Source: Candidatus Accumulibacter sp. ACC003
GTDB lineage: Bacteria > Pseudomonadota > Gammaproteobacteria > Burkholderiales > Rhodocyclaceae
DNA: 64,000 nt
Assembly (NCBI RefSeq): GCF_907163085.1
Contig: NZ_CAJQTX010000005.1
Coordinates: 372,001 to 436,000 of the forward strand
Direction of reading: 5' to 3'
This document shows, one piece after another, positions 25,410 to 34,072 of this stretch. The stretch's first letter is position 1, and each line of letters opens with the position of its first letter. Both the position numbers and the translations under genes were made by a program. The notes below the pieces were generated by a model. The model worked only from the letters and a program-made list of their open reading frames with translations, did not search any database and was not told where the DNA came from.

Positions 25410-26826
25410 AGAAGAATCCGTCGTGTTCGTCCTGCGGCAGCAGCCTTTCTTCGCTCAGCCGGCGGGCGTCGGGCTGGCGGCACAGGAAGGCGTCGATCTG
25501 CGCGCCGTTCTCTTCCGGAAACAGCGAACAGGTGGCGTAGAGGAAGCGGCCACCGGCCTTGAGCAGCGACCACAGCTGGTCGAGGATCTCGGCCTGCAGT
25601 CGAGCAAATTGTCTGATATCGCTTTCGCGTCGCAGGTACTTGATGTCCGGATGACGGCGAACGACACCCGATGCGGAGCACGGTACGTCGGCCAGGATGG
25701 CGTCAAAAAGATTGCCATCCCACCATTGCTCGCTGGCTCGACAATCACCCACTCTGACCGTCGCCGCCAAACCAAGCCGCCGCAGATTGTCCTCGATTCG
25801 CCGGGCACGAAGGGCATCGACATCGAGCGCCACGAGTTCGACGTCGGCAGTTTCCAGGAGATGCGCCGTTTTCCCGCCAGGCGCCGCGCAGGCGTCGAGG
25901 ACACGCTGACCCGCGGTGGGCGCGAGAAGCTCGGCGGCGCGCTGAGCACCGGCGTCCTGAATGGAAACGCAACCGTCGGCAAAACCCGGCAAAGTGTCGA
26001 CCGCGACCGCTTTATCGAGGATCAGCGCAGCGCTCCCCAGCGGCCGGGCAGACAAGCCAGCCGCCTGCAGTTGCGCCAGATAATCAGCGACCGCGAGACG
26101 ACGTTGATTGACACGCAGGGTCATCGGCGGCTGCACGTTGCCGATCGCGGCGATTTCCCGCCAGCGCTCGGGATAGGCGCGGCGCAGACGTGCCAGCCAC
26201 CAACTCGGGTGCTGTTGTGCGGCCACTTCGTCGGCGGCCATGGCAATGTGCAGAACGTCGCGCTCCCGCAGGTAATTGCGTAGCACGCCATTGACCAGCC
26301 CTTTGAAAGCACCTCCCGCCAGCTCTCCAGCCGCGGCAACCGCCTGATCGACGACCACGTGCGCCGATTCCGGGCGAGTTTGCAAGCGGTACAAGGCCGC
26401 CAGCAGCAGGCCCTCGGTGTCCGGGTGTGGCAAGGCCTTGCTCAGCAAACGTCCGAGAATGAACTCGCCGCAGCCGTACCACCGCAAGCTTCCGAAAGCC
26501 ACGTCCTGAGCGGCGGCGCGAGCCGCAGCGGCGGTGCCGCCGAGAGCCGTTAGCGCCTGCGTCAGACTTTGTCCGGCATGAACCTGGGCAATCACCCGCG
26601 CGGCGAGCAACAGGCTGTAGGCCAGGGAATCGGGCGCGAGAAGAGACGGCGCTGCCGCTGCCGGGCGCGCCGGCGCACTCTGGTCCTGACTTGCAGATTT
26701 GCGCACACGCTGGAAGCGCGCAGGCGGAGAAGGCGGAGGGGACGATGAAGACAAGGCCGGGAATTCGCTGCTGGTAGGGGGTAAGTCGAGTTTAGCACGA
26801 TGCCCGAACCATGGCGGGATGCTCAC
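25384..26826 (-). CDS. rsmB: 16S rRNA (cytosine(967)-C5)-methyltransferase
   Basis: The longest frame starts at GTG 26826 (480 residues). A GTG at 26706 would give 440 residues, closer to the family, and would drop a Pro/Ser-rich tail, so the start is uncertain. The NusB-like RNA-binding domain covers about 65-200. The SAM-binding motif is [17 protein letters not shown]. The two catalytic cysteines are in [20 protein letters not shown] and [11 protein letters not shown]. The enzyme methylates C967 of 16S rRNA. It is the first gene of the rsmB-DUF4390-ntrYX-trkAH block, divergent from the CDF gene. Confidence 0.92.
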   Translation of the reverse strand: MSIPPWFGHRAKLDLPPTSSEFPALSSSSPPPSPPARFQRVRKSASQDQSAPARPAAAAPSLLAPDSLAYSLLLAARVIAQVHAGQSLTQALTALGGTAAAARAAAQDVAFGSLRWYGCGEFILGRLLSKALPHPDTEGLLLAALYRLQTRPESAHVVVDQAVAAAGELAGGAFKGLVNGVLRNYLRERDVLHIAMAADEVAAQQHPSWWLARLRRAYPERWREIAAIGNVQPPMTLRVNQRRLAVADYLAQLQAAGLSARPLGSAALILDKAVAVDTLPGFADGCVSIQDAGAQRAAELLAPTAGQRVLDACAAPGGKTAHLLETADVELVALDVDALRARRIEDNLRRLGLAATVRVGDCRASEQWWDGNLFDAILADVPCSASGVVRRHPDIKYLRRESDIRQFARLQAEILDQLWSLLKAGGRFLYATCSLFPEENGAQIDAFLCRQPDARRLSEERLLPQDEHDGFFYALLQKAA

Positions 26827-26846
26827 CGGAAGGCGATAATGCGGCC

Positions 26847-27746
26847 ATGACCGCGCGCTCGCTGAAACCCTACGCTTGGCTCTCGATCGGCGCGGCGCTC
26901 GCCACCATCGCGCTGAAGAGTGCCGCCTGGCTGATGACCGGCTCGGTTGGCTTGCTCTCCGACGCGCTGGAATCGCTGGTCAACCTGGCCGGTGCGCTGA
27001 TGGCCCTGGCAATGCTGTCGATTGCCGAAAAGCCGGCCGACGAAGGGCATGCGTTTGGCCACGGCAAGGCCGAGTATTTCTCGAGCGGCTTCGAGGGGCT
27101 GCTGATCCTGGTCGCCGCCGGCGCCATCGCGATGACGGCGGTGCAACGACTGCTTGACCCGCAGCCGCTCGAACAGCTCGGGATCGGCCTGGCGGTGTCC
27201 CTGGCCGCCGCCATCGTCAATCTTGTCGTCGGTCGGATCCTGCTGCTGGCCGGCAAACGGCAGCGCTCGATCGCTCTCGAGGCCGACGCCAGACATCTGC
27301 TGACCGACGTGTGGACGTCGGCCGGGGTCATCGTCGGTGTCGGCGCGGTGGCGATTACCGGCTGGTCCTGGCTCGATCCGGCAGTGGCCTTGCTGGTCGC
27401 CGCCAACATCGTGTGGGCCGCCTGGGGCCTGCTGCGACGGTCGGGCGGAGGTCTGATGGACGGCAGCGTGCCGCCCGGAGAGTATGCGCAGGTGCTCACG
27501 GTTCTTGAACGCTATCGTTTGCAGGGGATCGACTTCCACGCCTTGCGCACCCGCGAGGCCGGTGCGCGCAGCTTCATTTCGCTGCACGTTCTGGTACCAG
27601 GCGCGTGGACCGTCACGCGCGCGCATCAACTGGTCGAAGAACTCGATCGCGAGATCCGCCGGGAGCTGCCGCACGCCACGGTGTTCACTCATATCGAGCC
27701 GCTCGAGGATCCGGCATCGCAGGAAGACATTGGCCTTGACCGCTAA
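26847..27746 (+). CDS. Cation diffusion facilitator (CDF) metal exporter
   Basis: A 299-residue protein from ATG 26847 ([19 protein letters not shown]). It has six TM segments, including residues 10-28 and [13 protein letters not shown]-like helices. Metal-site residues are in [18 protein letters not shown] (TM2 Asp) and [18 protein letters not shown] (TM5 HxxxD). [21 protein letters not shown] is the family-specific TM3 entry. A C-terminal cytoplasmic ferredoxin-like domain ([23 protein letters not shown]) follows. Likely exports Zn2+/Fe2+ by proton antiport. It overlaps the downstream S1/P1 nuclease gene by 17 bp, so the two are translationally coupled; that nuclease needs zinc. Confidence 0.88.
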   Translation: MTARSLKPYAWLSIGAALATIALKSAAWLMTGSVGLLSDALESLVNLAGALMALAMLSIAEKPADEGHAFGHGKAEYFSSGFEGLLILVAAGAIAMTAVQRLLDPQPLEQLGIGLAVSLAAAIVNLVVGRILLLAGKRQRSIALEADARHLLTDVWTSAGVIVGVGAVAITGWSWLDPAVALLVAANIVWAAWGLLRRSGGGLMDGSVPPGEYAQVLTVLERYRLQGIDFHALRTREAGARSFISLHVLVPGAWTVTRAHQLVEELDREIRRELPHATVFTHIEPLEDPASQEDIGLDR

Positions 27747-28722
27747 GCCAGGCAAGCGGCGGTTGGCTTTTCTGCGGCTGGCTGTGCTGCTGCTCATGAC
27801 GCCGCCGGCGCTGGCCTGGAACGCCGCCGGCCACCGCCTCAGCGCAATGATTGCCTGGCAGAGACTGGACGGCGAGACGCGCTCGGCGGTCGCCGCCATC
27901 CTCCGGCAACACCCTGACTTCAGCCGCTGGCAAGCGCGCGGCAAAGGCGCCGACCCCGACCTCACAGCGTTTCTTGAAGCCTCGACCTGGCCAGACGACA
28001 TCCGTAAGGACAAACGTTTCTATACCGCTGGCAGCGAACAACCGACGCCTACGCTAGCGGGCTTTCCGGATATGGAACGTCGCCTGGGCTGGCATTACGT
28101 CGACCGGCCGCTGCCAGCCGGACGACGCATGCCGGCGTCGGCGGGAGTCCTCGATCGGCAGCTGGCGGTGCTGGCGGACACTCTTTCCGACCCCAGGGCC
28201 AGCGCCGTTGAGCGTAGTTATGCCTTGCCCTGGCTAATTCATCTGGTCGGCGACGCGCATCAGCCACTGCACACGGCGAGTCGCTACGGGCCGGACGCGG
28301 CAGACCGCCAGGGCGACAGCGGCGGCAATGCTCTGAAAGTTTTCAATCCATGGCAGGAACGCTACCAAACGACCAATCTGCACCGCTATTGGGACGATCT
28401 TCCGGGCCCGCCGTGGCTTCGCGGCAGCAAGCTCGACAGCGCCGCCCGATCACTGACCATCCTCTACCCAGCGCCCGGAGCATCGACGTCGCCGCAGCAA
28501 TGGATAGACGAGAGCTGGCAGCTTGCCGGCATCGCCGCTTATCCTCCGAGCGACGATGCGGTGCCAACAATCAGCGCTGCCTTCCATGCAAACGCGCTGG
28601 ACATCGCACGCCGCCGTGTCACCTACGCCGGCTACCGGCTCGCCGATCAGCTGCAACTTCTGTTGAAAGGGGCCAGCCGGCGCGGCGACCGAAGGCGACA
28701 CCAGGAAGCCGCGCAGCGCTGA
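27730..28722 (+). CDS. S1/P1-type zinc-dependent nuclease
   Basis: Start TTG 27730 is chosen because AGGA lies 5 bases upstream and it gives a full signal peptide. Cleavage after ALA would expose Trp30 as mature residue 1, exactly as S1/P1 nucleases need, since the free N-terminal Trp binds zinc. Other ligands are present: WNAAGH (His), [25 protein letters not shown] and NLHRYWDD. Length 330 residues. Secreted/periplasmic single-strand DNA/RNA nuclease and 3'-nucleotidase. It overlaps the CDF exporter gene. The stop codon lies inside the palindrome surrounding a parS site. Confidence 0.88.
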   Translation: MALTAKPGKRRLAFLRLAVLLLMTPPALAWNAAGHRLSAMIAWQRLDGETRSAVAAILRQHPDFSRWQARGKGADPDLTAFLEASTWPDDIRKDKRFYTAGSEQPTPTLAGFPDMERRLGWHYVDRPLPAGRRMPASAGVLDRQLAVLADTLSDPRASAVERSYALPWLIHLVGDAHQPLHTASRYGPDAADRQGDSGGNALKVFNPWQERYQTTNLHRYWDDLPGPPWLRGSKLDSAARSLTILYPAPGASTSPQQWIDESWQLAGIAAYPPSDDAVPTISAAFHANALDIARRRVTYAGYRLADQLQLLLKGASRRGDRRRHQEAAQR

Positions 28723-28738
28723 TGTTCCACGTGGAACA
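28723..28738. other. parS: parS centromere site 1
   Basis: TGTTCCACGTGGAACA is a perfect 16-bp palindrome matching the bacterial parS consensus TGTTNCACGTGNAACA bound by ParB. It is embedded in a longer 36-bp perfect palindrome (28713-28748), between the convergent nuclease and htpX genes. parS sites cluster near the origin; parAB is expected just beyond the right edge, after rsmG. Confidence 0.9.
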
Positions 28739-28754
28739 TCAGCGCTGCTTCAGC

Positions 28755-29603
28755 TCAGCTTCGGGCCATCGCCCGCAACCGCGCGACACGCTCCTCGGTT
28801 GCCGGATGAGTGCTGAACAAGCCGGCGATGCCGCCGCCCGACAGCGGATTCATGATCATCATCTGGGCAGTCTCAGGGTGCGCATCGGCGGCGGCCATCG
28901 GAATACCGCGAGCGTAGGCGTCGATCTTGGTGAGCGCGTCGGCCAGCGCGCCGGGGTCACCGGAAATCTCCGCCCCACCTCGGTCAGCCTCGAACTCGCG
29001 CGCCCGTGAGATCGCCATCTGGATCAGCGAAGCCGCCAGCGGCGCCAACAGGGCAAGCAGAATACTGGCCAGCGGGTTACCCGGTCGACCTTCCGAATCG
29101 CGCCCGCCAAAAAACATCGCGAAGTTGGCCAGTGCGGAAATCGCGCCGGCCATCGTCGCCGAGATCGTCGAGATCAGGATGTCCCGGTGACGTACATGCG
29201 CCAGTTCGTGCGCCATCACTCCCCGGATTTCGCGTGCCGACAGAACTTGCAGGATGCCGGTGGTCGCGGCTACCGCGGCGTTTTCGGGATTGCGACCGGT
29301 GGCAAACGCATTCGGCTGCCCTTCGTCGATCAGGTACACCTTGGGCATCGGCAGGCCAGCACGTTGCGCGAGGTCCTTGACCATCCCGTAGAACTGCGGC
29401 GCTGAGCCCTCGTCGACTTCGCGCGCCTTGTACATCTTGAGAACCATCTTGTCCGAGAACCAGTAGGCGAAGACGTTCATCGCGCCGCCAAAGAGCAGTG
29501 CCAGCAGCATCCCGTTCTGGCCACCCACCAGCGCACCAATGGCGCCGAAAAGCGCCAGAATGGCGGCCATCAGGATAGAGGTTTTCAGCCAGTTCCCCAG
29601 CAT
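28755..29603 (-). CDS. htpX: Membrane zinc metalloprotease HtpX
   Basis: A 282-residue protein from ATG 29603 ([20 protein letters not shown]), with GGAG nine bases upstream. Two N-terminal TM helices, then the M48 catalytic motif [14 protein letters not shown] (HExxH, about residue 130) and the third ligand in [15 protein letters not shown]. Two more hydrophobic segments lie near 145-195. Inner-membrane protease that degrades misfolded membrane proteins with FtsH. In related genomes htpX lies between fmt and rsmB; here the CDF and nuclease genes and a parS site intervene. Confidence 0.93.
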   Translation of the reverse strand: MLGNWLKTSILMAAILALFGAIGALVGGQNGMLLALLFGGAMNVFAYWFSDKMVLKMYKAREVDEGSAPQFYGMVKDLAQRAGLPMPKVYLIDEGQPNAFATGRNPENAAVAATTGILQVLSAREIRGVMAHELAHVRHRDILISTISATMAGAISALANFAMFFGGRDSEGRPGNPLASILLALLAPLAASLIQMAISRAREFEADRGGAEISGDPGALADALTKIDAYARGIPMAAADAHPETAQMMIMNPLSGGGIAGLFSTHPATEERVARLRAMARS

Positions 29604-29671
29604 TTCAGTAATCTCCGAAGTAACAGCAGGTCTTGCCGTGCTCACCTAGATGGTGGTGGCCCGAGACGATT

Positions 29672-30598
29672 TCAAGCCACAGCAACCGCGCAGCGGGTCC
29701 CTGGCAGAAGCCGCGTGCCAACCAGAAACTGTGCTGCCGACAAGCGTTTGCCGCCCGCTTTCTGCAGTTCGGTAACTCGCAGGGCGCCCTCGCCGCAGGC
29801 CACGATCACGCCGTTCCGGTCGGCAACGAGAATCTCTCCCGGCAATCCCTCCCCGGCGACGGCGTCGGCGCGCCACAGCTTGAGAATCTGGCCGTTGACC
29901 GAACACGAAGCACCCGGAAAGGGGTTGAAGGCGCGAACGCACGCCGCCAATTTCGCCGCCGGCAGACGCCAGTCGAGAATTGCCTCGGCCTTGCCGATCT
30001 TGGCCGCGTAGGTCGCACCGCCCGGCGGTTGTGGCTGGCCTGGCAGCGGCAGCCCGGCGAGCGCCTCGACGATCAGGCGCGCACCCAGTTGCGCAAGCTT
30101 GTCGTGCAGCGAAGCGGCGGTGTCGTCAGCGGCGATAGCCAGACTCTCCGAAAGCAACACCGGGCCGCTGTCGAGGCCGGCGTCCATCTGCATGATGCAC
30201 ACGCCGGTTGCCGCGTCGCCGGCGAGAATCGCGCGCTGCACGGGCGCTGCTCCGCGCCAGCGCGGCAGCAGTGAAGCGTGGATGTTGATACAGCCGAAAG
30301 TTGGCATGTCGAGCACGGCCGGCGGCAGAATCAAGCCATAAGCGGCGACCACGATCGCCTCGGCCCCGACAGCACGTATCAGCTCCTGTGCCGCAGCGTC
30401 CTTCAGCGTCGGCGGCTGCAGCACTTCGATCCCGGCCGCCAGCGCCAGTTGCTTGACCGGCGAGGGGCGAAACGCCAAGCCACGCCCCGCTGCTCGATCG
30501 GGCTGCGTCAGCACCATTGCCACTTGATGATCGGCGGCGATGATCGCCCGCAGCGCCAGCGCGGCGAACTCGGGCGTGCCCGCAAAAATCAGTTTCAC
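29672..30598 (-). CDS. fmt: Methionyl-tRNA formyltransferase
   Basis: A 308-residue protein from GTG 30598 ([20 protein letters not shown]), overlapping the def stop by 4 bp (GTGA). It has [20 protein letters not shown], the formyl-folate-site signature [21 protein letters not shown] and [14 protein letters not shown], plus a C-terminal tRNA-binding OB domain. It formylates Met-tRNAi for initiation. Coupled to peptide deformylase, the enzyme that later removes the formyl group. Confidence 0.95.
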   Translation of the reverse strand: MKLIFAGTPEFAALALRAIIAADHQVAMVLTQPDRAAGRGLAFRPSPVKQLALAAGIEVLQPPTLKDAAAQELIRAVGAEAIVVAAYGLILPPAVLDMPTFGCINIHASLLPRWRGAAPVQRAILAGDAATGVCIMQMDAGLDSGPVLLSESLAIAADDTAASLHDKLAQLGARLIVEALAGLPLPGQPQPPGGATYAAKIGKAEAILDWRLPAAKLAACVRAFNPFPGASCSVNGQILKLWRADAVAGEGLPGEILVADRNGVIVACGEGALRVTELQKAGGKRLSAAQFLVGTRLLPGTRCAVAVA

Positions 30599-31098
30599 GC
30601 GGTTATCCTGGCCTGCTTGGCGAGCTTGTTCTTGATCCGCAGCTGCTTGAGTTGCGACAGGTGCTCGACGAAGACATGTCCGTCCAGATGTTCGATCTCG
30701 TGCTGCAGGCATACCGCCAGCAAACCGACCGCGTCGACCGTCTGCTCCTTTCCCTGCAGGTCCAGGTAACGAACGAGCACGCGCTCGGCACGAGCGACCT
30801 TGTCGTAGATCCCGGGCACCGACAGACAGCCTTCTTCGCAGACCTGCAGGCCGTCGTGTTGCAGGAGCTCGGGATTTATCAAGGTCAGCAGTTGATCCCT
30901 GGTCTCGGAAGCATCAATGACGATCAACCGCTTGTGAACGTCCACCTGCGTTGCCGCCAGGCCGATGCCGGGCGCTTCATACATGGTCTCGGCCATATTG
31001 CGCGCTAGGCGACGGATACCGTCGTCGACCGTTTCGATGCGCACCGCGACCTTCTTCAGGCGCGGATCGGGAAAGCGAAGGATTGGTAACAAAGACAT
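30595..31098 (-). CDS. def: Peptide deformylase
   Basis: A 167-residue metalloenzyme. All three family motifs are present: GIGLAATQV (motif 1), EEGCLSVP (motif 2, metal Cys) and HEIEHLDG (motif 3, metal His pair). It removes the N-formyl group from nascent proteins. First gene of the def-fmt unit; divergent from the LysM-dprA unit, with a 180-bp promoter region between them. Confidence 0.96.
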   Translation of the reverse strand: MSLLPILRFPDPRLKKVAVRIETVDDGIRRLARNMAETMYEAPGIGLAATQVDVHKRLIVIDASETRDQLLTLINPELLQHDGLQVCEEGCLSVPGIYDKVARAERVLVRYLDLQGKEQTVDAVGLLAVCLQHEIEHLDGHVFVEHLSQLKQLRIKNKLAKQARITA

Positions 31099-31278
31099 AA
31101 AAGGCTTGATCGAAGAAATTACTACGTGCAGAATCTAATGTAGTGTCTTGCGTATTCCGACGCCGTTAGCGCTTGGCGCCGACTTCGGCCACAGACGCGA
31201 AGAACCGAGAAATGGGAGCGGACCCCGCGCCGCGAGCTCCACCCCGCCATGTACGACTGCTCGTACGAGGATAACACG

Positions 31279-32295
31279 ATGATCCGCATTATATTCGCGT
31301 TCGTTCTGGCCATCGCCAGCGCGCTTTGCGCAGCCGCCGGGCAGGAACTCCAGTTGGCCGATGACGCACCCGCTCGCTACACTGTTGTGCCCGGTGACAC
31401 GCTCTGGGGAATATCGGGAACCTTCCTCAAGGAGCCGTGGCGCTGGCCGGAAATCTGGCGGATGAATCGGGAGCAGATCCGTAATCCACACCGCATCTAC
31501 CCGGGTGACGTACTCATTCTCGATCGTGATCTCCAGGGTAATCCGGTGCTGCGCCTGCAGAGTGGTCGCCTGAGCCCGCAGATCCACGCCGAGCTGATCG
31601 ACCAGTCGATCCCGGCGATCCCGCCGAACGTCATCCGCCCTTTCCTGTCGGCGCCGCTGATTGTCGAAGCGCACGCTCTTGACCGCTCGGCGCGTATCAT
31701 CGCCACGCAGCTTGACCGCGTATTCATCGGCAATGGTGATCTGGCCTACGTCGCCGACGCCGATCCGGCCCCGCAGGACTGGCACATCTACCGCAACGGC
31801 AAGCCTTTGCGTGATCCTCAGAGCGACGAAATTCTCGGCTATGAGGCGTTTTATCTCGGCACTGCCCGACAAGTGGAACGTGGCAATCCGGCGACCTTCG
31901 AGATGACCACCGTCACCCAGGAAGTTGGCCTCGGCGACCGCCTGCTGCCGGCGATGCCGCCGCCCTTGATTGCCTACGTCCCGCACCGACCCGACTTCGC
32001 CGTCGATGGCCGCGTGATCTCTGTCTATGGCGGCGTCGATGCAGCCGGCCGCGGCTCGATCATCTCGATCAACCGCGGTGCCGCGGACGGCCTGGAGATC
32101 GGCCACGTCCTGGCGCTCGAACGTAATCGCGTGCTTCATCAACGCGACGAGCTCGACGCCAAGGCGGTGATCGATATCCCGGCGTCGCGCGTCGGCCTGC
32201 TCTTCGTCTTCCGCGTCTTCGACCGGATTTCCTACGGTCTGGTGGTGCAGTCCGAAGGCACTGTAGAGGTCAACGACTTCGTCCGCACGCCGTAG
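31279..32295 (+). CDS. Exported LysM-domain protein
   Basis: A 338-residue protein from ATG 31279 with AGGA eight bases upstream. Signal peptide MIRIIFAFVLAIASALCAAA. The LysM module at about residues 34-85 (YTVVPGDTLWGISGTFL...WPEIWRMNREQIRNPHRIYPGDVL) should bind peptidoglycan. The rest (about 250 residues) resembles the C-terminal region of the conserved betaproteobacterial LysM protein encoded upstream of dprA (DRVFIGNGDLAYVADAD; RGAADGLEIGHVLAL). Probably a periplasmic cell-wall-associated protein. It is 2 bp from dprA. Confidence 0.88.
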   Translation: MIRIIFAFVLAIASALCAAAGQELQLADDAPARYTVVPGDTLWGISGTFLKEPWRWPEIWRMNREQIRNPHRIYPGDVLILDRDLQGNPVLRLQSGRLSPQIHAELIDQSIPAIPPNVIRPFLSAPLIVEAHALDRSARIIATQLDRVFIGNGDLAYVADADPAPQDWHIYRNGKPLRDPQSDEILGYEAFYLGTARQVERGNPATFEMTTVTQEVGLGDRLLPAMPPPLIAYVPHRPDFAVDGRVISVYGGVDAAGRGSIISINRGAADGLEIGHVLALERNRVLHQRDELDAKAVIDIPASRVGLLFVFRVFDRISYGLVVQSEGTVEVNDFVRTP

Positions 32296-32297
32296 CC

Positions 32298-33401
32298 ATG
32301 GCGGCCGAGGCGCTCGCCTCCTGGCTACGACTGACGCTGACCCCCGGGATTGGCGGCCAGACGCAGCGCAAGCTGCTGACCGCCTTCGGGCTTCCAGAGG
32401 CGATCTTCGCCACCGGCCGCAGCGCTATCGGCGCCGTCATTGGTGACCAGGCGGCGAGACTCCTACTCGACACCGACAATCGCGTGGCGGTTGACAAGGC
32501 CCTCGCCTGGGCGCAAGAGACCGACCACCACCTGCTGAATCTGGCAGACGCCGAATATCCGCAAGCACTGCTGCAGATCCCCGACCCGCCCGCGCTACTT
32601 TACGTCCGCGGCCGCCTCGACCTGCTCAACAGCTCCGCTTTGGCCATTGTCGGCAGTCGCAATCCGACGCCGCAGGGGGCCGGCAATGCCGAGCGCTTTT
32701 CCGCCGCCTTGGCCGATGCCGGACTGACGATCGCCAGCGGCCTGGCGCTGGGGATTGACGCGGCGGCCCATCGCGGCGCCCTGGCGGCATCGGGAAATAC
32801 CATCGCTTTCGTTGGCACGGGAATTGACCGGCTCTACCCGGCGAGCAACCGGCAACTGGCACTTGAGATAGCGGCCAGAGGAACGCTTGTTTCCGAGTTT
32901 GCGATGGGTACGCCGCCGGCAGCAGGCAACTTTCCGCGTCGCAACCGCCTCATCTCGGGGTTTTCGCGCGGCACTCTGGTCGTCGAAGCGACGATCGACA
33001 GCGGCTCGCTGATTACCGCGCGTCTCGCCGCCGAGCAGGGACGCGAGGTCTTTGCCATCCCCGGATCGATCCATGCACCACAGTCACGCGGCTGCCACAA
33101 GCTGATCCGGCAAGGCGCGAAGCTGGTCGAAACGGTTCAGGACGTGCTCGACGAGCTCGCCTGGAGCCACCTCACCGCGCCGACCGCGGTCAGCGTTCCC
33201 GCCGCCAGCGTCGCCGAGCAGCCGACGGCGGCCGACAGCCTGCTGCTGGCCATGGGTTTCGACCCCTGCAGCCTCGACCAGCTGCTCGAGCGCAGCGGCT
33301 TGACGGCTGACGTCGTTTCGGTGATGCTCCTGCACTTGGAACTGGATGGTCAGGTTGCCGGTCTGGCAGGCGGCCGCTATCAACGGATTTCCCAAGCCTG
33401 A
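32298..33401 (+). CDS. dprA: DNA-processing protein DprA
   Basis: A 367-residue protein that binds incoming ssDNA during transformation and loads RecA. The N-terminal SAM-like domain covers about 1-80. The Rossmann-fold core has LLYVRGRLDLLNSSALAIVGSRNP, TIASGLALGIDAAAHRGAL, VGTGIDRLYPASNRQLA, FPRRNRLISGFSRGTLVVEA and GREVFAIPGSIHAPQSRGCH. A winged-helix DML1-like tail (SLDQLLERSGLTADVVSVMLLHLELDGQVAGL) closes the protein. All conserved blocks are intact. Confidence 0.95.
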   Translation: MAAEALASWLRLTLTPGIGGQTQRKLLTAFGLPEAIFATGRSAIGAVIGDQAARLLLDTDNRVAVDKALAWAQETDHHLLNLADAEYPQALLQIPDPPALLYVRGRLDLLNSSALAIVGSRNPTPQGAGNAERFSAALADAGLTIASGLALGIDAAAHRGALAASGNTIAFVGTGIDRLYPASNRQLALEIAARGTLVSEFAMGTPPAAGNFPRRNRLISGFSRGTLVVEATIDSGSLITARLAAEQGREVFAIPGSIHAPQSRGCHKLIRQGAKLVETVQDVLDELAWSHLTAPTAVSVPAASVAEQPTAADSLLLAMGFDPCSLDQLLERSGLTADVVSVMLLHLELDGQVAGLAGGRYQRISQA

Positions 33402-33413
33402 GAGCCCATTTTG

Positions 33414-33860
33414 ATGATCGACATCCTCGTCTACCTGTTCGAGAACTATCAGGATTTCAGCGCCCGCCCGAAGACCAGGACGCTGAAACGCCGCTTGAGC
33501 GCCGTCGGTTTCGAGGACGAGAACATTACCGCCACGCTGCGCTGGCTCGATGGTCTGAGAGTCGCGCCGCCGGTCGAACTTGCCGGCGATCCGCGCTCGC
33601 GGCGAGTTTACCTTACTGAAGAACGATGCAAGCTCGGCGTCGACTGCCTCGGCTTTATCGCCTTTCTCGAAGCAGCCGACGTCCTGACGCCGGCCTTGCG
33701 CGAGTTGGTCGTCGAAGGCGCAATGCTCCTCGAAGACGAGCCGGTACCACTTGCCCAGTTCAAGATCATTGTCCTGATGATTCTCTGGAGTCGTGAACAG
33801 CCTCTGGAGCCCCTGATTGTCGCGGAACTACTCGACGACGGTGAGCGGCTGTTTCACTGA
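33414..33860 (+). CDS. smg: Smg family protein (DUF494)
   Basis: A 148-residue acidic protein beginning MIDILVYLFENYQDF, the hallmark start of the Smg family, with MILWSREQPLEPLIVAELL near the end. In proteobacteria smg lies between dprA and topA/topB, as here. No biochemical function is established. The start is taken as the ATG at 33414; the TTG immediately before it is less likely. Confidence 0.92.
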   Translation: MIDILVYLFENYQDFSARPKTRTLKRRLSAVGFEDENITATLRWLDGLRVAPPVELAGDPRSRRVYLTEERCKLGVDCLGFIAFLEAADVLTPALRELVVEGAMLLEDEPVPLAQFKIIVLMILWSREQPLEPLIVAELLDDGERLFH

Positions 33861-34072
33861 GTAGCGCTTCGCGACGCGGCACCGCAAACGGCTGTCGGAC
33901 GAGCGGCACGACGCGCAGGCGAGCAATCACGCAAGGTGCTAGCACGGCTTTAACGGGCGGCCTTGCTTGCCAAGCGCAGTAGAGTACTCTTATCATGGCC
34001 CGCCGGAGACCCCCGAGCTCAGCCACCCCGCCAGCCATTTTCTGGCCACCTTCCCGGACTGATGAAGAGCCC

